Shown in pieces: positions 25,667-33,207 of a DNA stretch of 40,464 nt. This DNA comes from Nocardia neocaledoniensis (GTDB lineage: Bacteria; Actinomycetota; Actinomycetes; Mycobacteriales; Mycobacteriaceae). Each line of letters begins with the position of its first letter. Positions within the stretch are counted from its first letter, which is position 1. Under the pieces are notes generated by a model, which saw only the letters and a program-made list of their open reading frames with translations, searched no databases and had not been told where the DNA came from. Location of the stretch: contig NZ_JARWOJ010000067.1 in the NCBI RefSeq assembly GCF_029868625.1, positions 1 to 40,464 on the forward strand. Direction: 5' to 3'. The translations under genes were made by a program, and so were the position numbers.

Positions 25667-26113
25667 ATGGAGAACGTGCAGGCCACCGGTCCGATCCTGG
25701 TACTCAACGGGCCGAACCTGAACATGCTCGGCACCCGTCAGCCGCAGATCTACGGTGCCGACACCCTCGACGACGTGGTCGCGCTGTGCACGAAGACGGC
25801 TGCCCGGTTCGGGCGCGAGGTGGTGGCCTTCCAGTCCAATCACGAAGGCGCGCTGATCGATCGGATCCACGAGGCGCGCGGCCAGGTGTCGGCCATCGTG
25901 ATCAATCCGGGTGGACTCACCCACACCTCGGTGGCGCTGCGCGACGCGCTCGTCATCCCCGAGGTGCCGATCGTCGAGGTGCACATCAGCAATGTGCACG
26001 CCCGCGAGGAGTTCCGGCACCATTCGTTCGTCTCCCCGATCGCGACCGCGGTGATCGCGGGCCTCGGCATCCAGGGCTACGCCGCCGCGATCGAGTTCCT
26101 CGGCTCGCGTTAG
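25667..26113 (+). CDS. aroQ: Type II 3-dehydroquinate dehydratase
   Basis: A 148-residue enzyme, standard length, converting 3-dehydroquinate to 3-dehydroshikimate in the shikimate pathway as a cytoplasmic dodecamer. All landmarks are present: [17 protein letters not shown] with the active-site loop Arg and Tyr, the [16 protein letters not shown] helix, [17 protein letters not shown], and [18 protein letters not shown] with the catalytic His. The start ATG 25667 has AAGGTGG about 7 nt upstream; an in-frame GTG at 25658 would overlap that site. Its stop overlaps the end of the convergent oxidoreductase gene by 4 bp. No other aro gene is nearby. Confidence 0.96.
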   Translation: MENVQATGPILVLNGPNLNMLGTRQPQIYGADTLDDVVALCTKTAARFGREVVAFQSNHEGALIDRIHEARGQVSAIVINPGGLTHTSVALRDALVIPEVPIVEVHISNVHAREEFRHHSFVSPIATAVIAGLGIQGYAAAIEFLGSR

Positions 26114-26556
26114 GCGAGACGGAAGACCGGGAACCCCGGCGCGATGGCGGCGAGCTGTTCGTCGTCGGCGTTCTTGTCGACGCCCTCGAAGAACTTGCCG
26201 ACCTCCCAACCCCACTTCTCCAGGTAGAGCCGCAGCAGCGGCACCTTCGCCGCGTCGGGAACCTCGGTGGCGGTGAAGGTTTCGACCTTGCGGCCGAGGC
26301 GCAGCTCACCGTCGCCCGCGACGCGCAGGTTGCGCACCCACTGGGTGTGCCCGCGCGGGGCGACCAGGTAGCGCGACCCGTCGGCGGCCGTGAGCACGTT
26401 GACCATGGCCGTGCGCCATTCGCCGCTCTTGCGGCCGCGCACGGCGAGCAGCCGCGAACCAGCGACGCTGATGCCCAGCTTGGGCAGCAGGTTGGCGATC
26501 TTGTTCATGATCGGGTCGAGGCCGGTGGGGCGGAGGTAGCGGGTCGCGTTGTCCAT
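26110..26556 (-). CDS. Ddn-like deazaflavin (F420)-dependent nitroreductase family protein
   Basis: A 148-residue split-barrel protein of the F420H2-dependent quinone/nitroreductase family. The family strand pattern is clear: [56 protein letters not shown], where the GRKSG and GHTQWVRN segments contact the cofactor phosphate side. The C-terminal part ([16 protein letters not shown]) is also typical. These proteins reduce quinones or related electrophiles using F420H2 at the membrane or in the cytoplasm. The ATG 26556 has CAGGAG 8 nt upstream. Expression is probably controlled by the two GAGCA-n-TGCTC sites around its promoter. The regulator is not in the window. Confidence 0.85.
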   Translation of the reverse strand: MDNATRYLRPTGLDPIMNKIANLLPKLGISVAGSRLLAVRGRKSGEWRTAMVNVLTAADGSRYLVAPRGHTQWVRNLRVAGDGELRLGRKVETFTATEVPDAAKVPLLRLYLEKWGWEVGKFFEGVDKNADDEQLAAIAPGFPVFRLA

Positions 26557-26576
26557 CTTGATCACTCCTGAACTGT

Positions 26577-26639
26577 GAGCACTGCTCTCTGTTGATAGAA
26601 GCATGCGCGCGACGGGGGCAGTTGTCAAGAGCAGTGCTC
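26577..26639 (-). promoter_or_regulatory. Promoter of the Ddn-like gene flanked by two TetR-type operators
   Basis: On the minus strand TTGACA (26628-26623) and CATGCT (26605-26600) are spaced by 17 bp and form a plausible -35/-10 pair. Two palindromes of the form GAGCA-n-TGCTC flank it: 26629-26639, abutting the -35 box, and 26577-26587, just downstream of the start point. Centre-to-centre distance is 52 bp, about five helical turns, which suits cooperative or looping repression. The site architecture is seen; the TetR assignment is inference from site shape. Confidence 0.7.
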
Positions 26640-26685
26640 TCACTTTCCGGTATGTCGGATTCCCCTGAAGTATTGCCACGATGAA

Positions 26686-26705
26686 ATGTAGTACATATGC
26701 TACAT
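26686..26705. promoter_or_regulatory. Palindromic operator candidate upstream of the ABC exporter operon
   Basis: ATGTAG (26686-26691) and CTACAT (26700-26705) form a 6-bp inverted repeat around an 8-bp AT-rich centre, 30 bp before the ATP-binding subunit gene. The AT-rich centre could hold a -10 element. The small XRE regulator at the end of this operon is a candidate binder. Confidence 0.5.
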
Positions 26706-26735
26706 ACCATCGAAGGTCGATGACTGGGAGGACTC

Positions 26736-27665
26736 ATGGCTTCGAGCAACGGCGTTGTTCTCGACGTCCGTCAACTGCGTATGCGGTATGCCGAGACGGA
26801 TGTGCTGCACGACGTGACATTTCAGGCCGGGCGCGGGGAGGTGCTCGTGATGCTCGGGCCCAACGGCGCGGGCAAAACCACCACGATCGAGATCCTCGAG
26901 GGGTTCCGCAGGAGGTCGGCCGGTCAGGTCGAGGTGCTGGGGACCGATCCCGAACACGGTGACGAGCAGTGGCGGGCGCGGATCGGCGTCGTGCTGCAGT
27001 CCTGGCGTGATCACGCCAAATGGCGGGTCCGCGAACTGCTCACCCATCTGGGCACGTACTACCGCCCCTACGCGACGGCCCGCACCCAACGACCCTGGGA
27101 CACCGACCAACTCATCGAGCTGGTCGGACTCACCGAGCTGGCCGACGCCAAGATCGCGACCCTCTCCGGTGGACAGCGGCGCAGGCTGGATGTGGCGATC
27201 GGCGTCGTGGGCAAGCCGGACCTGCTGTTCATGGACGAACCGACCGCGGGTTTCGACCCGGCGGCGCGGCGCGACTTCCACGACCTGGTGCACCGGCTCG
27301 CCGACCTGGAGGAGACCACCGTGCTGCTCACCACGCACGACCTCGACGAGGCCGAGAAGCTGGCCGACCGGATCCTGATCCTGGCCGGTGGTCGCGTCAT
27401 CGCCGACGGCTCGCCCGATGAGCTGTCCCGCTCGATCGCCGGCGAGGCGCAGGTGAGCTGGACCGTCGACGGGCAGCGCTTCGTGCATACCACCACCGAG
27501 TCGACCAAGTACGTGCACGAGCTGTTCAAGCAGCACGGCGAGGCGGTCGGCGACCTCGAGGTGCGGCGCGCCTCCCTCGAGGACACCTACATGACACTGG
27601 TCCGGCGCGCGGAATCCGGCGAGGACGCCGCCCCCGTCCACACTCTCGCGGAGGTCACCCGATGA
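26736..27665 (+). CDS. ABC transporter ATP-binding protein (ABC-2 type exporter)
   Basis: A 309-residue nucleotide-binding subunit. It has Walker A GPNGAGKTT (41-49), Q-loop region GVVLQSWRDHAKWRV, signature LSGGQRRRLD, Walker B LLFMDEPTAGFDP and the switch His in LLTTHDLDEAEKLADR. The C-terminal ~70 residues form the regulatory domain common in drug and polysaccharide ABC-2 exporters. GGGAGGA lies before the ATG. It drives the permease encoded immediately downstream (ATGA overlap 27662-27665). The substrate is unknown; exporters with this layout often handle peptides, lipids or antibiotics. Confidence 0.93.
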   Translation: MASSNGVVLDVRQLRMRYAETDVLHDVTFQAGRGEVLVMLGPNGAGKTTTIEILEGFRRRSAGQVEVLGTDPEHGDEQWRARIGVVLQSWRDHAKWRVRELLTHLGTYYRPYATARTQRPWDTDQLIELVGLTELADAKIATLSGGQRRRLDVAIGVVGKPDLLFMDEPTAGFDPAARRDFHDLVHRLADLEETTVLLTTHDLDEAEKLADRILILAGGRVIADGSPDELSRSIAGEAQVSWTVDGQRFVHTTTESTKYVHELFKQHGEAVGDLEVRRASLEDTYMTLVRRAESGEDAAPVHTLAEVTR

Positions 27666-28498
27666 ACGCGATCCGAATCGGCATCAGCCGCGGCCTGATC
27701 GAGCTGCGGCAACAGTTCACCAACGCGACGGACCTGATCGGTCAATTCCTCACCTCCGCCATCACAATCGGGGTGTTGTTCCTGCTGCGCGACAAGATGT
27801 ACGGCGAGAGCGGCATGTCGGTCGCCGAACTCGCCGTGCCGGGTCTGCTCGGCAGCATCATCGCGTTCAACGGCATGTACGCCCTGCTCAACGTGCTGGT
27901 GCAGGACCGCGAGGACGGCACGCTGCTGCGCGCGAAGGCGGTGCCGAAGGGCATGGTCGGCTATTTCGTCGGCAAGATCGTGGCCACCGCGGGCTCGGTG
28001 CTCGCGCAGGTCGTTATCGTGCTCGGGGTGGGCATGGTGATCATCGGCGGCTCCTCGCTGAGCGGAGCGGGAGCGGTGGCGACCTTCGCGTGGGTCGTCG
28101 CGCTCGGCCTGCTGGCCGTGTTGCCGTTCGGCGCGATCCTCGGCAGCTACCTCGACACCAGGTCGGCCTTCCTGCTCACCATGCCGCTGATGGGACTGAT
28201 CGCCGTCTCCGGCATCTTCTATCCGATCACCGCGCTGCCCGGCTGGCTGCAGGCGGTGGGCCAGGTGTTCCCGATGTACTGGCTCGGCCTCGGCATGCGC
28301 TCGGCGTTGCTGCCCGCCGACGCGGTCGCCATCGAGCTCGGACAGTCCTGGCGTCATCTGGAAACCGTTGCGGTACTGGGTGCCTGGGCCGCCGTTGGCC
28401 TGCTGCTCGCACCGGTGGTGCTGCGCCGGATGGCTGAGCGCGAGTCGGGCGCGACCATGGCGGCGCGAAAGGAAAAGGCGATGCAGCGTGCCTTCTGA
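27662..28498 (+). CDS. ABC-2 type transporter permease
   Basis: A 278-residue membrane subunit with six transmembrane helices and the ABC-2 fold. The features are an N-terminal amphipathic segment, LGSIIAFNGMYALLNVLVQDREDGTLLRAKAVPKG (the usual cytoplasmic coupling loop), and a C-terminal LIAVSGIFYPITALPGWLQAVGQVFPMYWLGLGMR, the typical pre-TM5 signature. It starts within the stop of the ATPase gene and its end overlaps the XRE regulator start by 11 bp, so all three genes are translationally coupled. Confidence 0.9.
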   Translation: MNAIRIGISRGLIELRQQFTNATDLIGQFLTSAITIGVLFLLRDKMYGESGMSVAELAVPGLLGSIIAFNGMYALLNVLVQDREDGTLLRAKAVPKGMVGYFVGKIVATAGSVLAQVVIVLGVGMVIIGGSSLSGAGAVATFAWVVALGLLAVLPFGAILGSYLDTRSAFLLTMPLMGLIAVSGIFYPITALPGWLQAVGQVFPMYWLGLGMRSALLPADAVAIELGQSWRHLETVAVLGAWAAVGLLLAPVVLRRMAERESGATMAARKEKAMQRAF

Positions 28499-28724
28499 GG
28501 TCATCTACAACCGCATCGCGATGCTGCGCGCCGAACGCGGCATCTCGCGACGGGACCTGGCCGAGGCGCTGGGTGTGCACTATCAGACCGTCGGCTACCT
28601 CGAGCGGGGCGAATACAGTCCCAGCCTGCATCTGGCCCTGCGGATCGCGGCCTATTTCGAGGTGGCGGTGGAGGTGGTGTTCGCCACCGAGCCGTTCCCC
28701 CGGCTCGGCGCCGAGACCGCGTGA
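28488..28724 (+). CDS. Small XRE-family HTH regulator (YozG-like)
   Basis: A 78-residue Cro/C1-type helix-turn-helix protein: IYNRIAMLRAERGISRRDLAEALGVHYQTVGYLERGEYSPSLHLALRIAAYFEVAVEVVF. The HTH spans residues about 5-60. Such minimal XRE proteins commonly close ABC-2 exporter operons and are thought to autoregulate them. The start is GTG at 28488, inside the end of the permease gene. The palindrome at 26686-26705 is its natural candidate operator. Confidence 0.88.
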   Translation: MPSEVIYNRIAMLRAERGISRRDLAEALGVHYQTVGYLERGEYSPSLHLALRIAAYFEVAVEVVFATEPFPRLGAETA

Positions 28725-28762
28725 GACGAACCGCCCGGCAGCTCATGCCGGGCGGTTTCGTC
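28725..28762. terminator. Strong bidirectional terminator
   Basis: GACGAA-CCGCCCGGCA (28725-28740) pairs with TGCCGGGCGG-TTTCGTC (28746-28762): a 16-bp stem with one bulged T and a 5-nt loop. It begins directly after the XRE stop and ends 8 bp from the stop of the convergent imine reductase gene. The T's inside the right arm give a modest U-run. Confidence 0.85.
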
Positions 28763-28770
28763 CGTGCGGG

Positions 28771-29652
28771 TCAGCGCTGACCGTCGCGCATCAGCTCGAA
28801 GGTGGAGATCGCCTTGCCCGCGGCCTCGCTGGCGGCGACGGCCTTGCGCCAGTACGACTGCGCCAGGTGCGAGAAACCCGCGTCGACGCCGACTTCCTCG
28901 CTGGCGTCGATGATGTGCTGCGCGCCGGCGTCCATCATCTTCAGGCTGGCCAGATCGGCCCAGCCGCCTGCCGCGTTGGCCTTCGAGAACTCCGTCATGA
29001 AGTGCGGGAAGGCCTCGCTCGCCCGGATCGCGAACGGGACGAACCCGGTGATGTCGTGGCCCGACTTCGCGATCACCGCCGTGGCCTGGTCGAAGGCGAG
29101 CAGCCACGGATGGAAGATGGTCAGCAGGGCCTGGTAGTAGATCTGGGCCAGGCCGTCGTCGGCGCCCAGGTACTCCTGCGGGCTCAGCGGGCGCAGCAGT
29201 TCGGCGTGCGCGTCGAACACCGCCTTCGGGCCGCTGTAGAAGATGTAGGACGCGGGGTGCACGAGGTTGTCGCCCGCCGACATCACGCCACCGGAGATGA
29301 ACTCGGCGCCGCGCTCACGGACCCAGGCCGCGCCGGCCCGCGCCTTCTCCGGCGAATCCGAGGACAGGTTGGCGATCACCTTGCCCGCCAGCGCCTCCGG
29401 TGCCTGGCCGAGGACGTCGTACATGGCGGCGTAGTGGGTCAGGCTCAGGACCGACACCTCGTTGGCGGCGAGCGCCTCGGCGACCGTCTCGGCGCGCTTG
29501 GCGCCCAGCGCCACCATGGCGTCGACCTTGGCGGTGCTGCGGTTCCACACGGTCACCTCGACGCCGGCGTCCAGGAACGCCCGCACCATGGCCTGGCCCA
29601 TCGGGCCGAGGCCGAGCACGGAGACGGAGCGGGGGGTGTTCTGCTCGGACAT
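28771..29652 (-). CDS. Imine reductase family NADPH-dependent oxidoreductase
   Basis: A 293-residue protein of the 6-phosphogluconate/beta-hydroxyacid dehydrogenase superfamily. The N-terminal Rossmann motif GLGPMGQAMVRAFLDAG (14-30) and VTVWNRSTAK (33-42) are close to the imine-reductase signatures and point to NADPH. The central GGVMSAGDNLVHPASYIFYSG segment is also typical. The helix LAQIYYQALL has Tyr172-Tyr173 where imine reductases carry the catalytic Asp or Tyr, so this would be a Tyr-type enzyme. It reduces C=N bonds; the natural substrate is unknown. GAAGGGAC precedes the ATG. It is divergent from the HxlR regulator across 143 bp, which likely controls it. Confidence 0.85.
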   Translation of the reverse strand: MSEQNTPRSVSVLGLGPMGQAMVRAFLDAGVEVTVWNRSTAKVDAMVALGAKRAETVAEALAANEVSVLSLTHYAAMYDVLGQAPEALAGKVIANLSSDSPEKARAGAAWVRERGAEFISGGVMSAGDNLVHPASYIFYSGPKAVFDAHAELLRPLSPQEYLGADDGLAQIYYQALLTIFHPWLLAFDQATAVIAKSGHDITGFVPFAIRASEAFPHFMTEFSKANAAGGWADLASLKMMDAGAQHIIDASEEVGVDAGFSHLAQSYWRKAVAASEAAGKAISTFELMRDGQR

Positions 29653-29672
29653 GGGGTGTCCCTTCGATTCTC

Positions 29673-29757
29673 GTTGCTTGCTGGTTCGGCGCCGAGATCA
29701 ATGGTGGTCGCGTCGGTATCGTCGGGGAAGACCGAACGTCGACGTGCGGTTGCTTAC
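29673..29757. promoter_or_regulatory. Divergent imine reductase/HxlR control region with repeated GTTGCTT(G/A)C
   Basis: The 143-bp gap between the two divergent genes contains GTTGCTTGC at 29673-29681 and GTTGCTTAC at 29749-29757, in the same orientation and 76 bp apart, one near each gene. They could be half-sites for the HxlR protein. Neither shows the full GTAC-type palindrome described for some HxlR proteins, so this is tentative. Confidence 0.3.
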
Positions 29758-29795
29758 CCAGAGGTTCGAAATACGGTCAGAAGGGCGCCCCGAAG

Positions 29796-30173
29796 ATGAG
29801 CAGTGACGTAGATCACGATGTGTGCGGCATGAGTTTGGCCATCGACGTCGTCGGCGGCAAGTGGCGACTGCACCTGATGTGGGTGCTCGGCGACGGCCCG
29901 CAGCGGTTCGGGCAGATCCGGCGGATGCTCGACGGCGTCAGCGAGAAGGTGCTCGCCGAGAACCTGCGGCACCTGGAGAGCACCGGCGTGGTGCACCGCG
30001 AGATCTATCCCGAGATCCCGCCCCGGGTCGAGTACTCGTTGACGCCGCTCGGCGAGACCCTGCGCCAGGCGCTCGTCCCGCTCGAACAGTGGGGTGACGC
30101 CCACCGCGCGGAACTGTCCGCGCCCGCCCCGGTGCCCGCGCCACCGCGCCCCGCCACCAGCATCGCGATCTGA
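29796..30173 (+). CDS. HxlR-family winged-helix transcriptional regulator
   Basis: A 125-residue regulator with the HxlR core: CGMSLAIDVVGGKWRLHLMWVLGDGPQRFGQIRRMLDGVSEKVLAENLRHLESTGVVHREIYPEIPPRVEYSLTPLGETL (residues 10-90), led by a cysteine (Cys10) that in related proteins senses electrophiles or thiol stress. The Pro/Ala-rich tail after residue 105 looks disordered. The start ATG at 29796 gives the usual short N-terminus. It diverges from the imine reductase gene, the likely target. Its stop is 4 bp from that of the convergent glycerate kinase. Confidence 0.9.
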   Translation: MSSDVDHDVCGMSLAIDVVGGKWRLHLMWVLGDGPQRFGQIRRMLDGVSEKVLAENLRHLESTGVVHREIYPEIPPRVEYSLTPLGETLRQALVPLEQWGDAHRAELSAPAPVPAPPRPATSIAI

Positions 30174-30177
30174 GCCG

Positions 30178-31302
30178 CTACCAGCGCTCCGCCGCGATGC
30201 GCTCGCCGACGCGCTCGAGCAGCTCCGCCGCGTGCGCGATCGACAGTCCCGGATCGGGTTCGAGGTCGCTCAGCGCGTAGCACCCGGCGAACCCGGCGGC
30301 ACGGATCTCCCCCGGCGACAACAGCGTCCGCCCGACCGCGGCGACGACCGGAACCCCGGCCGCCTTGGCCGCCGCGGCGACCCCGACCGGCGCCTTGCCG
30401 TGCATGCTCTGGTGATCCAGCGAGCCCTCCCCGGTCACCACCAGCGCGGCACCGCCGACCAGGTCGGGGAATTCCAGCAGCTCGAGCAGCACGTCGATGC
30501 CGCTGCGCACCTGCGCGCCGAGCACGGCCAGGACGCCGAATCCGGTGCCGCCCGCGGCGCCCGCCCCACCGATCTCGGCGTAGCCGGTGCCGAGCACGGC
30601 CGCCCAGTTGGTGAGCGCGGCTTCCAGCTCGAGCATCTGTTTCGGGCCCGCGCCCTTCTGCGGCCCGAACACCGCTACCGCACCGGCCGGGCCGAGCAGC
30701 GGGTTGTCCACATCGCAGGCGAGGGTGAACCTGGTCCGGGCGATCGCCGGATGCAGGCCTGCCCGATCGACCGAGGCCACGGTGTCGAGCAGCGTCACTA
30801 CGTCGCTGGCGGCGCCGTCCAATTCGACGCCGTCGCGATCGAGCAGCCGCAGCCCGAGGGCGCGCAGCAGGCCGGATCCGCCGTCGGTGGACGCGCTGCC
30901 GCCGAGGCCGAGCACGATCTCCTCCGCCCCGTTGTCGAGCGCGTGCGCGACGACGACACCGAGGCCGTAGGTGTTCGAGCGCAGCGGGTCGAGCCTGCCG
31001 CGCAGTTTCGCCGCGCCGACGGCGGCGGCCAACTCGACGACCGCCGTCCGCTCGTGCACGGCGTACACCGCGCGCGACGGCTCGCCGACCGGGCCGGGGG
31101 CGGCCACCTCCACCCGCCGCCAGCCCGCCGCGACGAACGCGTCGACCATTCCGTCACCGCCGTCGGCGACCGGCACACAGCGCACGTCGGCGCCGGGGTC
31201 GGCGCGCCGGATCCCGGCCGCGAGGGCCGTGGCGACCTCGGGCGCGGTGAGGGAACCCTTGAACTTGTCCGGGGCGAGCACCACACGTGGTCCATCGGTC
31301 AT
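30178..31302 (-). CDS. Glycerate kinase (GarK/GlxK family)
   Basis: A 374-residue enzyme, usual length, that phosphorylates glycerate with ATP to 2- or 3-phosphoglycerate, linking glyoxylate or serine catabolism to glycolysis. The family landmarks are present: VVLAPDKFKGSLTAPEVA at the N-terminus, VPVADGGDGMVDAF, GLGGSASTDGGSGLLRALG, ACDVDNPLLGPAGAVAVFGPQKGA, and VVTGEGSLDHQSMHGKAP with the catalytic region. The start ATG at 31302 is set by the protein's conserved beginning; GAAGGGG lies somewhat far upstream. It is divergent from the small GNAT gene, 33 bp apart. Confidence 0.95.
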   Translation of the reverse strand: MTDGPRVVLAPDKFKGSLTAPEVATALAAGIRRADPGADVRCVPVADGGDGMVDAFVAAGWRRVEVAAPGPVGEPSRAVYAVHERTAVVELAAAVGAAKLRGRLDPLRSNTYGLGVVVAHALDNGAEEIVLGLGGSASTDGGSGLLRALGLRLLDRDGVELDGAASDVVTLLDTVASVDRAGLHPAIARTRFTLACDVDNPLLGPAGAVAVFGPQKGAGPKQMLELEAALTNWAAVLGTGYAEIGGAGAAGGTGFGVLAVLGAQVRSGIDVLLELLEFPDLVGGAALVVTGEGSLDHQSMHGKAPVGVAAAAKAAGVPVVAAVGRTLLSPGEIRAAGFAGCYALSDLEPDPGLSIAHAAELLERVGERIAAERW

Positions 31303-31335
31303 CCCGACATTGTCCCCTTCCAGTAGTTTCGACGC

Positions 31336-31647
31336 ATGGCGACCGAGGTCCGGAAAAATGCCGCGCTCGAGCGGTTCGAACTCACGGCCGACGGGGTGCC
31401 CGCCGGTTACATCGAGTATCAGGACACCGGGGCCGAACGCGCCCTCGTGCACACCGAGGTCTTTCCCCGGTTCGAAGGGCAGGGACTGGCGAACGTTCTG
31501 GTCAAGCACGCCTTGGACGCCAGCCGCGGCGAGGGCTTCGAGGTGCTGCCGCTGTGTCCGATGGTCCTGCACTTCATCACGACCCACCCCGATTACATCG
31601 CACTGGTGCCGCAGCGGGCCAGGGCCCTGTTCGGATTGCCTCAGTAG
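31336..31647 (+). CDS. Small GNAT-family N-acetyltransferase (YjdJ/PF14542 type)
   Basis: A 103-residue minimal GNAT fold: residues ~10-50 form strands, VHTEVFPRFEGQGLANVLVKHALDASRGEGFEVLPLCPMV carries the acetyl-CoA pyrophosphate loop (RFEGQGLA, matching R/QxxGxG/A), and FITTHPDYIALV is the family's C-terminal signature. The substrate is unknown. TAGTTT (31324-31329) lies 6 nt before the ATG with no Shine-Dalgarno sequence, so the transcript may be leaderless. Its last 7 bp overlap the end of the convergent acyltransferase gene. Confidence 0.88.
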   Translation: MATEVRKNAALERFELTADGVPAGYIEYQDTGAERALVHTEVFPRFEGQGLANVLVKHALDASRGEGFEVLPLCPMVLHFITTHPDYIALVPQRARALFGLPQ

Positions 31648-32390
31648 TTCGCGACCGCGGCGTCGACCGCGCGCTGCAATTCGTCCTTGACGAGGCGCGC
31701 GATGTCGGCGGGCCGCTGCGGCAACTCGAGCACGGGCGCGCGGAAGTAGAAGCTCGCCGAGCGCACCTGCTCGGCGGTCGGTTCCAGATGCGGTCCGTAA
31801 CTCATGGCCAGCGCCACCAGCGCCGGTGGCGCGTCCAGCTTGGCCGCGCGGAAGGCGATGTGCCCGATCCCGCTGCCCACGGCCTGGACCTTCGCCGGAT
31901 CGGCGTCGTTGCAGGTGCCCTCGGGGAAGATCGCCAGGTGGTCACCGGCGGCCAGCCGCTGCGCGCACACGTCCATCATGCGCTGACCTGCGGCGTTGAC
32001 CGCTCTGATCCCGTGGTCCTTGCCGCGGAAGACCGGGATCCCGCCCATCATGTCGACCTTGCGGCGCTGCTCCGCGTCGAGGAACAACTCGTCCTTGGCC
32101 AGCACCCGCACACGCCCGATCTTCGTGCGCAGCGGGGAGCGCCATGCCGTCGCCGCGACGGTGTACGGGTCGCTGGTGGAGAGGTGGTTGATGGCGTAGA
32201 TCACCGGACGACCGCTGCGGAGCAGGGCCTTCAACTGCTGTTTCGCGCCCTCGGCGAAGCTCACCCTCGGCCGGAAGCGGCGGGCCAGCACGGCATAGGA
32301 CGCCAGCGCCTTCCAGCGGTTCTGCTGATGTCGCAGGTAGTAGTCGTACACGGCGTCGCTGTCTTCGAGAACAACCTCGGGCGAGTGCAT
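31641..32390 (-). CDS. PlsC-type 1-acyl-sn-glycerol-3-phosphate acyltransferase family protein
   Basis: A 249-residue acyltransferase. The catalytic HX4D motif is NHLSTSDP, the acceptor motif III is FPEGTC, and the IPVFRGKD and ALAMSYG segments complete the PlsC pattern. It transfers an acyl chain to lysophosphatidate or a related lipid at the inner face of the membrane. No strong membrane helix is seen, so it is probably peripheral. The acceptor may be unusual because actinobacteria carry many paralogues. TAGGGT (minus strand, 32402-32397) ends 6 nt before the ATG, again suggesting a leaderless start. Confidence 0.9.
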   Translation of the reverse strand: MHSPEVVLEDSDAVYDYYLRHQQNRWKALASYAVLARRFRPRVSFAEGAKQQLKALLRSGRPVIYAINHLSTSDPYTVAATAWRSPLRTKIGRVRVLAKDELFLDAEQRRKVDMMGGIPVFRGKDHGIRAVNAAGQRMMDVCAQRLAAGDHLAIFPEGTCNDADPAKVQAVGSGIGHIAFRAAKLDAPPALVALAMSYGPHLEPTAEQVRSASFYFRAPVLELPQRPADIARLVKDELQRAVDAAVANY

Positions 32391-32496
32391 GCCGCGACCC
32401 TACCGGGCGCGCCCGCGGCCGGTCGGAGGAGAAATTTTCCGGTCCGGAGCCGTCGCCGGGGAGCGCGCGACGCCCGTCCAGTGCGATGATGGCTCG

Positions 32497-33138
32497 GTGG
32501 CACCACGCGGAGACGACCCGGACGAGCGCCGGACTCGCGACGGGCACGGCGATGACCGGCGGCGCGGGCAACCCGCGGTGGGCGTGCGCGCCGGCAACCT
32601 GCTGGTGTCGGCGATCGACCTGGTGGAACCGACCTTCCGGCGCACCGTGGTGTACGTCATCGAGCACAACGACGCGGGCAGTCTCGGCGTCGTGCTGAAC
32701 CGGCCCAGCGAGACGCCGGTGCGCGATGTGCTGCCCGCGTGGAGCGCGCTGGCCGCGGCGCCGACCGACCTGTACATCGGCGGGCCGGTGAAACGGGACG
32801 CGGCGCTGTGCCTCGGCACGCTGCGCACCGGGGCCGACATCTCCGATGTCCGCGGGCTGCGGCGGGTCGACGGCCGGGTGGTCCTCGTCGACCTGGACGC
32901 CGATCCGGCCGAGATCGGGCCGCTCGTCGAGGGCGTCCGGATCTTCGCCGGGTACGCGGGCTGGTCGATGGGTCAGCTCGACGGCGAACTCGACAACGAC
33001 GACTGGGTCGTGGTCTCGGCGCTGCCCTCGGACCCGCTCGCCACCGACCAGCACGATCTGTGGGCGGCCGTGCTGCGCCGTCAGCCGCTGCCGCTGGCCC
33101 TGCTGGCCACGCATCCGATTGAACTCGAGCGCAACTGA
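32497..33138 (+). CDS. YqgE/AlgH (UPF0301) family protein, Rv0038-like
   Basis: A 213-residue protein close to M. tuberculosis Rv0038 as I recall it: VRAGNLLVSAIDLVEPTFRRTVVYVIEHNDAGSLGVVLNRPSETPV at residues ~28-73, IGGPVKRDAALCLGTLRTGAD, GVRIFAGYAGWSMGQLDGEL and the C-terminal RRQPLPLALLATHPIELERN. The family has a solved alpha/beta fold but no agreed function; the AlgH name comes from a Pseudomonas gene linked to alginate regulation. The GTG at 32497 gives an acidic, charged leader of ~30 residues as in homologues. An upstream extension to 32389 reads Arg/Pro-rich sequence unlike the family. Confidence 0.92.
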   Translation: MAPRGDDPDERRTRDGHGDDRRRGQPAVGVRAGNLLVSAIDLVEPTFRRTVVYVIEHNDAGSLGVVLNRPSETPVRDVLPAWSALAAAPTDLYIGGPVKRDAALCLGTLRTGADISDVRGLRRVDGRVVLVDLDADPAEIGPLVEGVRIFAGYAGWSMGQLDGELDNDDWVVVSALPSDPLATDQHDLWAAVLRRQPLPLALLATHPIELERN

Positions 33139-33174
33139 CCCCGTTACTCCTTCGAACAGGCAGGAGTGACACCC

Positions 33175-33195
33175 ATGAATATCGACGAGCAGTGA
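33175..33195 (+). CDS. Possible 6-residue leader peptide upstream of sigL
   Basis: A very short frame encoding MNIDEQ has AGGAG about 10 nt before its ATG and ends 12 bp before the sigL ATG. The sigL start itself has no visible Shine-Dalgarno sequence. The leader could therefore couple ribosomes onto sigL. It is a guess based on spacing only; it may equally be a chance frame. Confidence 0.3.
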   Translation: MNIDEQ

Positions 33196-33207
33196 GCACG
33201 GCCGCCG

